From positions 187,523 through 225,345 of the forward strand of contig NZ_QFWW01000003.1 in assembly GCF_003265345.1 (NCBI RefSeq): a stretch of DNA of 37,823 nucleotides, in the 5' to 3' direction. How positions within the stretch are numbered: the first letter of the stretch is position 1; each line of letters opens with the position of its first letter. Under the pieces are notes generated by a model. That model had not been told where the DNA came from, ran no database searches, and worked only from the letters and a program-made list of their open reading frames with translations. The DNA is from Lentzea terrae (GTDB lineage Bacteria; Actinomycetota; Actinomycetes; Mycobacteriales; Pseudonocardiaceae). The position numbers and the translations under genes were made by a program. Below, piece by piece: positions 17,314-25,318 of this stretch.

Positions 17314-19920
17314 TCAGTGCACCAAGGTGAGCACCGTCTCATCGCGAGCACCCCTGACCTGCACCGTTCGGGCGCGCAGCCACGCCTCGAACCGGTCCTC
17401 GGACAGCGGGCGCGAGATCAGGTAGCCCTGGGCCACGTCGCAGCCCATGCCCACGAGTTGATCGCGAGCGGCGTCGTCCTCCACGCCCTCGGCCACCACG
17501 ACGAGACCGAGCGAGTGCCCGAGCTCCACGATCGACCGGACCACGGCCATGTCGCCGAGATCCGTGCCCATCCCGAGCACGAACGACTTGTCGATCTTCA
17601 CCTCGTCCACCGGCAGCTGCCGCAGGTACGCCAGTGACGAGTAGCCGGTGCCGAAGTCGTCGACCGCCAGCACGACACCGATCGCGTGCAGGCGCCGCAG
17701 CACCGGCAGAGCGCGTTCCGGATCGGCCATGACGCCCGACTCGGTGAGCTCGAAGGTGAGCAGACCGGGATCCACGTCGTGGCGGTCGAGAGCCGCAGCC
17801 ACGCGGTTCGGGAAGTCCTCGTCGCCCAGCGTCCGCACGGACAGGTTCACCGCGATGGACATCCGCAGGCCGCGGTCGAGCCAGCGGCGCACGCGTTCCA
17901 GCGCACGGTCCATCACGAAGTCCGTCAGCACGTCCACGAGACCGGTGGCCTCGACGGCCGGCACGAACTCGTCCGGGTCGACGCGGCCGAACTCCGGATG
18001 CGTCCAGCGCACCAACGCTTCCGCGCCCACGACCTGACGCGAGGGCAACGCGACCTTCGGCTGGTAGTGCACCGAGATCTGGCCGGTCTCGACGGCCTGG
18101 CGGAACTGCGTCACGAGCTGGAAGCGGCGCAGGAAGATCTGGCCCATCGAAGGCGCGTAGGCCTTGACCGGTGTGCCCTCCGACGTCGCGCGCACGGCGA
18201 CGTCCGCCCGCTGCAGCAACGCGTCGGGGTCCGGGTCCTCGGTCTCGGAGTCCGCCTTGGACGCGTAACCGACGACCGCGGAGGCCTCGACGGTGAGCCG
18301 GTCGACGGGGTACGGCACGGAAAGTCCGGTGCGCAGCCGTTCCGCGATTTCGTGGGCGGAAGCGGCGCGCGTGTCGTCGAGGTACGCGGCGAACGCGCCG
18401 CCCTCCAACCGCGCCAGCGGCACGTCGGCACCGAGTGCGTCGCGCAACCGGCGTCCGGCGGCGACGACCATGCGGTTGCCCCAGGCCTGCCCCAGCGCGT
18501 CGGACACCGTCGACAGGATGTCGAGGTCGATCCGCAGCACCACGCCCTTCTGGGAGTCGCGCAACGGCTCCGCGCACGCCTCGCGGAAGCCCGGCCGGTT
18601 CAACAGGCCGGTCAGCGGGTCGTGGTAGGCGTCGTGCCGCAGCCGCGCCAACAGCCTGCGGTTGTCGACCGCCGTCGCGAGGTGCGAGGCCAACGTGCGC
18701 AGCAGCTGGATGTCCGCCTTGCCGAAACCACGCCAGCGCGACAGCCGGTCGTGCGCCTCGACCGCGCCGAGCAGCTGGGTCGCGCCGCGCAACGGGACCA
18801 CCAGAGCTTCCTGCGCGTCACGGCGCAGCAGGGCCTCGGTGACGTCCTCGGTCGCGTCGGCCACGCGGTAGTAGCGGACGTGCGTGCCGGGCAGCTGCAG
18901 GACCGGGTCCTCGCGCACGGCCCGCGGATCGGTCGCCGCCATCTCGTCCGGCAGCGGTTCGCCGGCGACCAGGGTGATCATGGCTTCCTGCGGGTCGGTG
19001 CGCAGGCGCAGCACGACGCGGTTGGCGTTGAGCTGCTCGCGGATGCGCTCCGCGATGAGCTGCCACTCGTCCTCTTCGACGCCCGTAGTCAGGTCGTCGT
19101 CGGGCTGGCGCGGACCGGTGCCGTGCTGTCCCGACCTCGCGACCCGGAGGCTGACCTCGCTCAACGCCTCGAGGTCGCGCTGTTCCCGCAGCAGTCCCGA
19201 GTAGGCGAGGTAGGTGGCCACGATGCCCGCGAGCACCAGGACGATCAGGACACCGCCCCACTCGGTGGTGGAGACGATCTGGAAGCCGACGAGGCCGGCC
19301 GAGGTGTTCAACAGCGCCACGACGAGCGTCTGCAGCACGAGACGAACGCTGTTGCCGACGCGCATCGACTTGCCCATGAGCCGCAACGCGCAGAGGCCCA
19401 GCACGCTCGCGAGCAGCGGCACGGTGATCGTGCCGACGAACGCACCCGCCCAGAACGGCCCGCCCTCGCCCATCATCTTCTTCACGGCTTCCGCGGCGGC
19501 GAACGCCACGGAGATCTCCATGAACATGAGGCCCGCGTTGTAGACGGCGCGATCGAGGATCCGCCTGCCGAGCAGCGTGCCCACGCCGGCGACCACGTGC
19601 GCGGCGAGCACGACCTCGAACGGCGCCACCAGAAGTCCCAGCACCAGCGGGATCTCGGTGAAGGAGATCGTCCACGCGACGCCGCTGCGGACGTCGACGT
19701 TGATGGCGAGCTGCTCTGCCAGCAGGAAGCCGACGACGAGCAGGGGGCCGATCCAGAAGAGGGAGGTGTTCTCCTTCTCCGGCAGCCAGGCCGCGACCAT
19801 GCCCGCGCAGACGACGCCGGCCACCAGGAGGGTGACGGCGAACGCGCTGAACGCGCGGTTGGTCGACTTGGCCGACCAGGCGGCCGAGTCCGACACGGGG
19901 GCCGACGCTCGGTCGGACAT
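17314..19920 (-). CDS. Membrane GGDEF-EAL protein, probable c-di-GMP phosphodiesterase
   Basis: This 868-aa protein begins with a hydrophobic N-terminal domain of about eight segments (residues 24-240). A GAF-like sensory domain follows (about 285-425), then GGDEF (about 428-590) and EAL (about 600-850) domains. The GGDEF active site is degenerate: LEGGAF at 505-510 lacks the catalytic Asp/Glu pair, though HDPLTGLLNR is kept. The EAL domain looks complete: E634 (EAL), N692 (NLS), E724 (ELTES), D754-D755 (DDFGTGYSSL), K775, E811 (AEGVE) and Q831. Hydrolysis of c-di-GMP to pGpG is therefore the likely activity, with the GGDEF domain possibly a GTP sensor. ATG 19920 is preceded by GGAGG. Confidence 0.9.
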   Translation of the reverse strand: MSDRASAPVSDSAAWSAKSTNRAFSAFAVTLLVAGVVCAGMVAAWLPEKENTSLFWIGPLLVVGFLLAEQLAINVDVRSGVAWTISFTEIPLVLGLLVAPFEVVLAAHVVAGVGTLLGRRILDRAVYNAGLMFMEISVAFAAAEAVKKMMGEGGPFWAGAFVGTITVPLLASVLGLCALRLMGKSMRVGNSVRLVLQTLVVALLNTSAGLVGFQIVSTTEWGGVLIVLVLAGIVATYLAYSGLLREQRDLEALSEVSLRVARSGQHGTGPRQPDDDLTTGVEEDEWQLIAERIREQLNANRVVLRLRTDPQEAMITLVAGEPLPDEMAATDPRAVREDPVLQLPGTHVRYYRVADATEDVTEALLRRDAQEALVVPLRGATQLLGAVEAHDRLSRWRGFGKADIQLLRTLASHLATAVDNRRLLARLRHDAYHDPLTGLLNRPGFREACAEPLRDSQKGVVLRIDLDILSTVSDALGQAWGNRMVVAAGRRLRDALGADVPLARLEGGAFAAYLDDTRAASAHEIAERLRTGLSVPYPVDRLTVEASAVVGYASKADSETEDPDPDALLQRADVAVRATSEGTPVKAYAPSMGQIFLRRFQLVTQFRQAVETGQISVHYQPKVALPSRQVVGAEALVRWTHPEFGRVDPDEFVPAVEATGLVDVLTDFVMDRALERVRRWLDRGLRMSIAVNLSVRTLGDEDFPNRVAAALDRHDVDPGLLTFELTESGVMADPERALPVLRRLHAIGVVLAVDDFGTGYSSLAYLRQLPVDEVKIDKSFVLGMGTDLGDMAVVRSIVELGHSLGLVVVAEGVEDDAARDQLVGMGCDVAQGYLISRPLSEDRFEAWLRARTVQVRGARDETVLTLVH

Positions 19921-20079
19921 CCAGCCTCCTCGTCGGCCTGGGGTGGGGGGACCTCTAGGCGTGACTGAGGGGTCCCGCACTTGGCGATCAGGACCCCTCC
20001 AGGGGCACCAATGTACCCCGCTCGGGGGACGAAATGGCAGGTCGAGCACCCCGTGTGACGTCGATTCACCCAGACGTGA

Positions 20080-20832
20080 TTACACGTCCAGGTGCCCTCG
20101 GAGCACTGTCACGGCTTGCCCCGAGAGCAGTACGCGATCTTGGTCGAGGGCCAGCCTGAGGGACCCCCCGCGCGGCGACGCCTGCTCCGCCAGCAGGTCA
20201 GCGCGCTGAAGCCGAGGCACCCAATAGGACGCCAGCGTGCAGTGGGCCGAACCGGTGACGGAGTCCTCGGGGACGCCGTAGGCCGGATAAAAACAGCGAC
20301 TCACGATGTCCGCCTCGCCGTCGCCGACGGCCGTGACAATTACTCCGCGTGACGAGATCTGTGTCAGTCCTTGGACATCAGGTCGCAAGGAACGGACTTC
20401 CGCCGCGCTTTCCAACTCGATCAGGTAGTCGAAGCGCCCACGCGAGACGGACTTGATCGTCGCATGTGGCAGCGCTGCTACTAGTCCGATTGGCGGGTCA
20501 ATCAACTCTGGTGGGTCCGCCGGGAAGTCCATCCGGATCCATCCATCGTCGTTCACGCATGTGAGGACCCCACTACGCGTGGTGAACTTCTGCTCTCCGC
20601 CCAGCACGTGCGCGGCCGCGAGTGTGGCGTGCCCGCACAGGTCGACCTCGTGCGCCGGGGTGAACCAGCGGAGGTGGTTGTCGGGGGTGACGAACGCCGT
20701 CTCGGCGTGCTTCATCTCGGCTGCGACGTCCTGCATCCAGGCGTCGTCCCGAGGTTCCGTCAGGAGCACAACGCCGGCCGGGTTGCCCGCGAAGGGCTTG
20801 TCGGTGAACGAATCCACTACATAGATCTCCAC
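20080..20832 (-). CDS. PhzF-family phenazine biosynthesis-like/isomerase protein
   Basis: This 250-aa protein has the PhzF fold, two diaminopimelate-epimerase-like domains. The N-terminus VVDSFTDKPFAGNPAG and the catalytic Glu motif HAETAF (about 42-47) are diagnostic. WFTPAHEVDLCGHATLAAAHV and GSAHCTLASYW complete the family pattern. True PhzF isomerises an aminohydroxy-cyclohexadiene acid in phenazine synthesis. No other phz genes are nearby, so this is a stand-alone homologue of unknown substrate. The start is uncertain: GTG 20832 fits the family N-terminus, although the frame opens 54 codons upstream. Confidence 0.85.
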   Translation of the reverse strand: MEIYVVDSFTDKPFAGNPAGVVLLTEPRDDAWMQDVAAEMKHAETAFVTPDNHLRWFTPAHEVDLCGHATLAAAHVLGGEQKFTTRSGVLTCVNDDGWIRMDFPADPPELIDPPIGLVAALPHATIKSVSRGRFDYLIELESAAEVRSLRPDVQGLTQISSRGVIVTAVGDGEADIVSRCFYPAYGVPEDSVTGSAHCTLASYWVPRLQRADLLAEQASPRGGSLRLALDQDRVLLSGQAVTVLRGHLDV

Positions 20833-21090
20833 CCCTCGGACCCTGCCACGCTCAGGTGGGGCCGTGGCCGCCACTTTCTCCGACCGCGAAACAGGTCGGA
20901 CTCGCTGTCGCTGCCGAGCCACGAGACGCAGCTCGCTCGGCGTGTCTTCGTGACCCGAACGGCCTAGCGCGGCATGCTTGCCTCGTTCGCACAAGTGAAG
21001 AAGCCAAACGAACCCGTACTTGTGGAACGAATCCAGCCTCTATTTCGACAAAGGGGTAGCGGATTCGGACACCACACCTGGGGGGTCGAG

Positions 21091-21327
21091 ATGGAACTCA
21101 GCGGAAGAGCAAGGTCGATGCTGCGGGCGGTCGCCGCAGGCCGTGCCGAGGTCACCGGCGGCACGGAGCCCGAGCTGTACGTCGACGGGCTGCCCTGCTG
21201 CGACCAGATGGCGACGCACGACCTCGTGCACGCGGGACTGCTGCGCCCCACGCAGCCAACGAGCTTCGGCCACCGGGTCTGCGCGGAGCTGACCGACGAC
21301 GGCCGGGCGGCACTCGCCGCGAGTTGA
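21091..21327 (+). CDS. Small hypothetical protein, possible winged-helix fold
   Basis: This 78-aa protein starts at ATG 21091 behind GGGGGTCGAG; an in-frame start at 20974 is possible but has no ribosome site. The sequence (DLVHAGLLRPTQ, then CAELTDDGRAALAA) resembles the wing and last helix of MarR/PadR-type small DNA-binding proteins. It also has two adjacent Cys (LPCCDQ). The resemblance is short and weak. It stands alone between the PhzF gene and an orphan LexA box. Confidence 0.5.
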   Translation: MELSGRARSMLRAVAAGRAEVTGGTEPELYVDGLPCCDQMATHDLVHAGLLRPTQPTSFGHRVCAELTDDGRAALAAS

Positions 21328-21350
21328 TCGGCGTGTTGATCGCCCAATGA

Positions 21351-21366
21351 TCGAACATTTGTTCGA
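21351..21366. promoter_or_regulatory. Consensus LexA (SOS) box, no obvious target gene
   Basis: TCGAACATTTGTTCGA is a perfect match to the actinobacterial SOS box pattern TCGAAC-N4-GTTCGA. A TATGCT element follows at 21374-21379 on the plus strand, which could be a -10 seven bases past the box. No plus-strand gene follows for 2.2 kb, and the nearest minus-strand start is over 500 bases away. Confidence 0.75.
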
Positions 21367-21389
21367 CATGGGGTATGCTGCGCGCTGAG

Positions 21390-21427
21390 GCCGGCACGCA
21401 AGAGAGAGGAAGCTCTTGCGCGCCGGC
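21390..21427. terminator. Long hairpin downstream of AhpD-like gene
   Basis: A 15-bp stem (21390-21404 with 21413-21427) has one non-Watson-Crick position (G-U on the minus-strand RNA, A-C on the plus) and an 8-nt loop. On the minus strand it lies 18 bases after the AhpD-like stop and suits a tail-less terminator. On the plus strand it begins about 10 bases after the TATGCT element beside the LexA box. Confidence 0.6.
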
Positions 21428-21444
21428 TTCAACCTTCTGCGGCC

Positions 21445-21870
21445 TCAGGCCACCTTCTGCTGCGTGGCCACGTTGAGCCGGTTCCACACGTTGATCGCGG
21501 AGATCGCGATCGTGAGCCCGCCGAGCTGCTTCTCGTTCCAGTGCTTCGCAGCCTCGTTCCAGACGTCGTCGCTCACGTGCACGTGCGTCATCTCCTCGGC
21601 GAGCGCGAACGCCGCCTTCTCCGCGTCCGTGTAGTACGGCACGTCCCGCCAGCCGGCCACGGAGTAGATCCGCTCGTCCGTCTCGTCCGCCTTGCGCAGC
21701 AGCTTGCTGTGGTAGTCGATGCAGACCCCGCAGCTGTTGATGATGCTGACGCGCAGGTAGACCAGTTCCAGGAAGTTCTTGTCCAGCCCGGTCTTCTCCG
21801 CTGCCTCGGACAACCCCAGCAGCGCCTGCATCGCACCGGGCACCGACATCATCGGGTTGGCGATCCTCAT
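21445..21870 (-). CDS. Carboxymuconolactone decarboxylase/AhpD-like protein
   Basis: This 141-aa all-helical protein carries the AhpD-type redox motif CGVC (Cys47, Cys50) with His54 three residues after the second Cys (IINSCGVCIDYHSKLL). That motif serves alkylhydroperoxidase activity in AhpD. The C-terminal region (LGGLTIAISAINVWNRLNV) also matches this family. A GGGAG site precedes ATG 21870. It follows the SDR gene by 84 bases on the same strand and may be co-transcribed with the SDR and oxidoreductase, giving an HxlR-controlled redox unit. The function is inferred from the motif. Confidence 0.87.
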   Translation of the reverse strand: MRIANPMMSVPGAMQALLGLSEAAEKTGLDKNFLELVYLRVSIINSCGVCIDYHSKLLRKADETDERIYSVAGWRDVPYYTDAEKAAFALAEEMTHVHVSDDVWNEAAKHWNEKQLGGLTIAISAINVWNRLNVATQQKVA

Positions 21871-21954
21871 CTTCGTTCTCCCTGTTCTCTCATCGTCTTC
21901 TGCCCTGTTGACCCGGCGGGCGACGGATGTGTGACAGGTCGTCCGAAGTTTTTC

Positions 21955-22689
21955 TCAGGCGCTGATCCCCTGGCCGAGACCGCCGTCGACGGCCAGCTCC
22001 GCGCCGGTCGTGAAGGTGGCCTCGAAGGCCAGGAAGAGCACGGCGTGCGCCACCTCGTTCATCGTGCCGTGCCGCTTGAGGGGCGTGATCCGGTCGCCTT
22101 CCTCCTTGAACTGCTGCAGGACCTCTTGGGGCACACCGGTCACGCCCATCGACGGAGTGTCGATGAAGCCGGGGCTGACGACGTTGACCCGGACGTTGCG
22201 CGGCGCCAGTTCCGCGGCGAGGTTTCGCGCGAACGCCCGGACCGCCGCCTTGGCGCCCGCGTACACGCTGAGGCCGGGCGTACCGGTTTGCACGGCGACG
22301 CTGGTGGTGAAGACGATCGAGCCGCCTTCCTTGATCAGCGGCGCCAGGTGCTGAGCGGTGAAGAACGCGCCCTTGGTGTTCACGTCGAACGTGCGGTCGT
22401 AGTCGGCCTCGGTGGTCTCGTCGAACGGCGTGAGGGTGGAGAAGCCGACGTTGACGAAGAGCAGGTCGATGTCGTGGAGTCGTTGGGCGACTTCGGTTTT
22501 GAGCTTGGCGATGTCGTTGAGGTCGGCCGCGTCCGACGCGATGGCGTGGGCCTTGATCCCCTCGGCCTTCTCGATCGTGCGGCCGGTGAGGACGACCTCG
22601 GCGCCTTCCGCGACCAGCTTGTCGACGACCGCGCGGCCCATTCCGTGCGTGCCGCCCGTGACGACGGCCTTCTTCCCCAGGTACTTCAC
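21955..22689 (-). CDS. Short-chain dehydrogenase/reductase (SDR)
   Basis: This 244-aa classical SDR has the NAD(P)-binding motif TGGTHGMG (11-18), LFVNVG at about 77-82 in place of the usual NNAG, and catalytic S130, Y143 and K147 (YAGAK). The family C-terminus includes [11 protein letters not shown]. The start is GTG 22689, overlapping the stop of the upstream oxidoreductase (GTGA). The pair is thus co-translated and presumably under the divergent HxlR regulator. Substrate unknown. Confidence 0.92.
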   Translation of the reverse strand: MKYLGKKAVVTGGTHGMGRAVVDKLVAEGAEVVLTGRTIEKAEGIKAHAIASDAADLNDIAKLKTEVAQRLHDIDLLFVNVGFSTLTPFDETTEADYDRTFDVNTKGAFFTAQHLAPLIKEGGSIVFTTSVAVQTGTPGLSVYAGAKAAVRAFARNLAAELAPRNVRVNVVSPGFIDTPSMGVTGVPQEVLQQFKEEGDRITPLKRHGTMNEVAHAVLFLAFEATFTTGAELAVDGGLGQGISA

Positions 22690-23504
22690 CGGATCACCTC
22701 GATGACGCTCGCGATGCTGTGCGCGCCGTGGCCGTTGGCCTGGGCGCGCTGGAACAGGTCGTGCAGTGCTTGCGGGACCGTGGTGTCGATGCCCTGTTGC
22801 CTGCTGGCTTCGGCGAGCATCCGCAGGCCGGCGACGTTGATGTCCAATGCGGACACGTCGGTCTCGTAGTTCTTGTGCTGCGTCTCCTCGCCCATCTCGG
22901 GCAGGAGCGTGCCCATCTCGTTCAGGAAGTCCACGGCCGCCGGCGTGAACTGCTGCGGCGTGACGCCTGCGGTGCCCAGCAACGCGACCGCCTGGAGGTA
23001 GCCGCCGAACGCGGACCACATGATGCCGAGCAGAGCCAGGTCGTACAGCGCGGCCATGCCGGGGTCGTCCCCCACGTGAACCGGCTCGCCGAACGCTTGC
23101 AGGACGTGGTGTTCCTGCTGGCCGCTGTACAGGATGCGGGCTTGCTTCGTGCCGATCTGCTGCGGCACAGCCATGATCACGCCGTCGACGTACTCGACGC
23201 CGTTGGCCTTCGCCCACTCCGCGGTGGCGCGGGCTTCTTCCGGCGTGCCGGACGTCAGGTTGACCAGCGTCTTGATTTCGTTCGTCAGCAACGGTTCCTG
23301 AACGTCGTATGTGGACAGACAGGTGACGACGACGTCGCTCTTGAACGCTTCTTCCGGTGTCGCGGCTCGTTTGGTGTTCGGTGGAGCGGGCTTGTCCGAC
23401 CGGTTCCACACGGTCACGTCGTAGCCCGCGTCGACCAGTGCTGATGCGAGCGCGCTGCCCATCCGGCCGAGGCCGAGCACGCTCACGGTCTTGTTGATCC
23501 CCAT
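22686..23504 (-). CDS. Imine-reductase-like NAD(P)-dependent oxidoreductase
   Basis: This 272-aa 6-phosphogluconate dehydrogenase-superfamily protein has a Rossmann motif GLGRMG (11-16) and an NADP-type VWNRSDK. The imine reductase-like [11 protein letters not shown] and a helical C-terminal dimerisation domain follow. It is a paralogue of the gene at 10970-11845; both share the VWNRS and AVP-x-x-IG elements. It is the first gene of a unit reading leftward into the SDR, divergent from an HxlR regulator across 83 bases. Confidence 0.87.
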   Translation of the reverse strand: MGINKTVSVLGLGRMGSALASALVDAGYDVTVWNRSDKPAPPNTKRAATPEEAFKSDVVVTCLSTYDVQEPLLTNEIKTLVNLTSGTPEEARATAEWAKANGVEYVDGVIMAVPQQIGTKQARILYSGQQEHHVLQAFGEPVHVGDDPGMAALYDLALLGIMWSAFGGYLQAVALLGTAGVTPQQFTPAAVDFLNEMGTLLPEMGEETQHKNYETDVSALDINVAGLRMLAEASRQQGIDTTVPQALHDLFQRAQANGHGAHSIASVIEVIR

Positions 23505-23541
23505 GCCCGCAATGCTCGTTCGGCCACTGTCGCGACGACAA

Positions 23542-23580
23542 GTACCTACTATTTTGTCAGGTACCCACCTTTTGGTAAGG
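23542..23580. promoter_or_regulatory. Candidate HxlR operator in divergent promoter region
   Basis: The inverted repeat GTACCT (23542-23547) and AGGTAC (23559-23564) is separated by 11 bases. It is followed by a related GTACC/GGTA pair reaching 23576. It lies between the oxidoreductase and HxlR starts, in a locally AT-richer stretch. Binding by the HxlR protein is inferred from position and symmetry. Confidence 0.5.
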
Positions 23581-23587
23581 ATCCAGC

Positions 23588-23941
23588 ATGCTGCCTCGGA
23601 AGTACTCCTGCGGACTGGACGCGGCCATCGACGTGATCGGCGGCCGGTGGAAGGCGCTGATCCTGTGGGCGCTGCACCACGGCCCGATGCGCACCGGCGA
23701 GCTGCGCCGGTCCGTGTCAGGCATCAGCGAGAAGATGCTCATCCAGGTGCTGCGCGAGATGGAAGCCGACGAGATCGTGCACCGCGAGGTGTTCCACGAG
23801 GTGCCGCCGCGCGTCGAGTACTCGTTGACCCCGCTGGGAGCTCGCTTGAACGACGCCCTGGGACCGTTGGGCGACTGGGGCGAGGAGAACATGCGGACGA
23901 TCGCGCGCCGCCGCGGCGTCGAACCCGCGCCTAGGCATTGA
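23588..23941 (+). CDS. HxlR-family winged-helix regulator
   Basis: This 117-aa regulator has the HxlR signature: a Cys near the N-terminus (KYSCGLDAAIDVIGGRWKALIL), then MRTGELRRSVSGISEKMLIQVLREMEADEIVHRE, and the wing VEYSLTPLG. Some HxlR proteins sense electrophiles through that Cys. An AAGGA site lies upstream of ATG 23588. Transcription is divergent from the oxidoreductase-SDR pair, the expected regulatory target. Its 3' end overlaps the convergent small gene by 11 bases. Confidence 0.92.
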   Translation: MLPRKYSCGLDAAIDVIGGRWKALILWALHHGPMRTGELRRSVSGISEKMLIQVLREMEADEIVHREVFHEVPPRVEYSLTPLGARLNDALGPLGDWGEENMRTIARRRGVEPAPRH

Positions 23942-24359
23942 GCAGGCCGTCCGCGACCTCGTTCCAGCTGGGCGCTTCGGCCTTCCCGGTCTGTCGTTGC
24001 GCCAGCCCCTGCTCGTCCAGCCAGCGCAGCAAGGCCCGGCCGTCCGCAAGGACACCATGGCCGTCCCAGTCACCCCACGCGAGCGTGATCCCGTGGTGCA
24101 GGAGCACCACGGCGACACGCTCCCGCCGCTCGTCGAGGAGCTCGAACCGGACATCACCCATGCAGGCGCACGCCAGGCCGGCCAGCGACCGCACCGCCAT
24201 CACCTCACGCAGGCGATCACGCTCGCCCGGCCGCGTCAGGTCCACGACGAGCTCGCGCCGCCGGACAGCGCGGACCTCGACGAGCCGCACGTGGCAGGTG
24301 TCGCGCAGAACCGAGTCCAGTGCGGAAGGCTCAGCGGTCGAGATACACGACCGTCGCAT
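23931..24359 (-). CDS. Small hypothetical protein downstream of PP2C-like gene
   Basis: The 142-aa frame from ATG 24359 overlaps the end of the phosphatase gene by 29 bases; the start is uncertain and could be 24389. No domain is recognised. The protein is basic at the N-terminus, with two Cys in LACACMG and a mixed alpha/beta pattern (ELLDERRERVAVVLLHHGITLAWGDW). The overlap with the upstream gene suggests co-transcription and perhaps a partner role. The convergent HxlR gene overlaps its end. Confidence 0.6.
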   Translation of the reverse strand: MRRSCISTAEPSALDSVLRDTCHVRLVEVRAVRRRELVVDLTRPGERDRLREVMAVRSLAGLACACMGDVRFELLDERRERVAVVLLHHGITLAWGDWDGHGVLADGRALLRWLDEQGLAQRQTGKAEAPSWNEVADGLLNA

Positions 24360-25008
24360 CGTCGGAAACCTTCTCGCGCGGCCAATCAACGGCCTTGGCG
24401 TCTTCCTTTTCGACCGCCCGCATTTTGCGGATCAGGTCGTCCGGCCCGTTCGACGCCATCAGTTCGAGCGCCTTCGGCCAATCGAAGAGATTGAACAGAT
24501 CCACGGCCCGCGCAGCGCCATCGGAGAGGATCGCGACGCGCTTGACGTCCTGCAACGGGATTTCCCCGGTGAGCGCGTGTTCGACGTCGGCGGGATCCGC
24601 ACCGGCCGTGCGGTTGGTGCTCGTGTCGCTCACGACGTGCAACTCGCGCTTGGTGTCGACCACGACCGTGGCGTCGCCGAGCACCAGGTACCGCAGCACG
24701 TCGTCCTTGATCTGGACGAGCCCCACGGCCGCACTGGGGCTGTCCGGGTGATCCAGATCGCAGCCGCCGTCGTGCAGCTCGCGGGTCTGCTTGATGGCCT
24801 CTGCCAGCGCCGGAGCAGGCTCGAGGTGCGCGAACCGCAACAGTTCCGCAGCCAGCTGGTCGGCGAACCAACCAACGCTGTGCGCGCAGCCGTTCTCCGG
24901 TTTCGCCGTCACACCGTCGAGCACGGCGAGCAGGTTCGGCCCGACGAGCGCGCGGTCCTCGCTCGGCGCGGTCGATCTACCCGCCTCGGTCGCCATCTGC
25001 GTGCGCAC
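24331..25008 (-). CDS. PP2C-like protein phosphatase domain protein
   Basis: This 225-aa protein has a minimal PP2C fold. LAVLDGVTA (D31-G32) corresponds to the metal-binding DG motif, LVLGDATVVV to the GD-S strand, VAILSDGAAR to the SDG motif, and SDDATVV to the last metal-binding Asp motif. It is shorter than the usual 240-260 residues and lacks a clean N-terminal E/D metal motif, though SEDRALV at 16-22 may serve. GTG 25008 follows AGGGGGA. In the ancestral chromosome it would have been the neighbour of tRNA-Tyr. Confidence 0.75.
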   Translation of the reverse strand: MRTQMATEAGRSTAPSEDRALVGPNLLAVLDGVTAKPENGCAHSVGWFADQLAAELLRFAHLEPAPALAEAIKQTRELHDGGCDLDHPDSPSAAVGLVQIKDDVLRYLVLGDATVVVDTKRELHVVSDTSTNRTAGADPADVEHALTGEIPLQDVKRVAILSDGAARAVDLFNLFDWPKALELMASNGPDDLIRKMRAVEKEDAKAVDWPREKVSDDATVVYLDR

Positions 25009-25040
25009 AGCGTCCCCCTGGTGTCAGCCCTGCGATACGA

Positions 25041-25077
25041 CGATGGGCCTCTGACCAGCTTGGTCAGAGGCCCATCG
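25041..25077. terminator. Strong palindromic terminator, ancestral tRNA-Tyr side
   Basis: This is a perfect 17-bp stem (25041-25057 with 25061-25077) and a 3-nt loop. It sits just outside the left att repeat and before the phosphatase gene. Before integration it would have lain directly behind the tRNA-Tyr 3' end. Confidence 0.75.
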
Positions 25078-25084
25078 GTTGTGC

Positions 25085-25134
25085 GTGGCGGGTAGAGGAT
25101 TCGAACCTCTGTAGCTTTCGCGACGGATTTACAG
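25085..25134. repeat. Left attachment site repeat (50 bp)
   Basis: It is identical to 37043-37092 and corresponds to the tRNA-Tyr sequence from the anticodon-loop region to the 3' end. The sequence diverges immediately on both sides. It is a truncated tRNA copy, not a gene. Confidence 0.93.
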
Positions 25135-25185
25135 ACCGGCGCCCGCCTGCCCACTGACCTGGGCTTTTGGATCATAGCAATCGGG

Positions 25186-25205
25186 CTTTGACGTGCCCTT
25201 GGCGC
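25186..25205. repeat. Candidate integrase arm-type site, left
   Basis: CTTTGACGTGCCCTTGGCGC matches 36924-36943 at 19 of 20 positions in the same orientation. In the excised circle the two copies would flank the 50-bp core, as arm-binding sites of tyrosine integrases do. Confidence 0.6.
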
Positions 25206-25233
25206 ACAGTTCGTTCGGCGAGCCAACATGCCG

Positions 25234-25318
25234 GGTGACGGTTGCACCGCGGACACGGGCCTTCTCACGTGACGTTTGACCTGCGGGTTCACGACTTTTG
25301 CCGGCTGCTTCCGTCACC
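25234..25318 (-). repeat. 84-bp repeat family, copy 1
   Basis: This 85-bp copy, read on the minus strand, begins GGTGACGGAA and ends AACCGTCACC. It matches copies at 29758 and 33963 over most of its length, best over the first 50 bases. It has one extra base in the middle relative to the other two. It lies in non-coding DNA. Confidence 0.8.

Noticed and set aside
17686..19968. 760-aa open frame on the plus strand
   Set aside because: It lies fully antisense to the GGDEF-EAL gene, is His/Arg/Gln-rich low-complexity, and has no domain; typical shadow frame of high-GC DNA.
20080..20832. Phenazine biosynthesis cluster
   Set aside because: A lone PhzF-family gene without phzA-E or G; such homologues are common and unrelated to phenazines.
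21416..21634. 72-aa plus-strand frame starting TTG just past the LexA-box hairpin
   Set aside because: It has an acceptable purine-rich site, but lies wholly antisense to the AhpD-like gene and has shadow-type composition; only the possible RNA is worth testing.
21541..22869. 442-aa plus-strand frame
   Set aside because: Antisense to the AhpD-like, SDR and oxidoreductase genes, all with clear catalytic motifs on the other strand.
25085..25170. Second tRNA-Tyr gene at the left att site
   Set aside because: Only the 3' half matches; the sequence after 25134 does not form the D-arm or acceptor 5' strand, so it is an att remnant.
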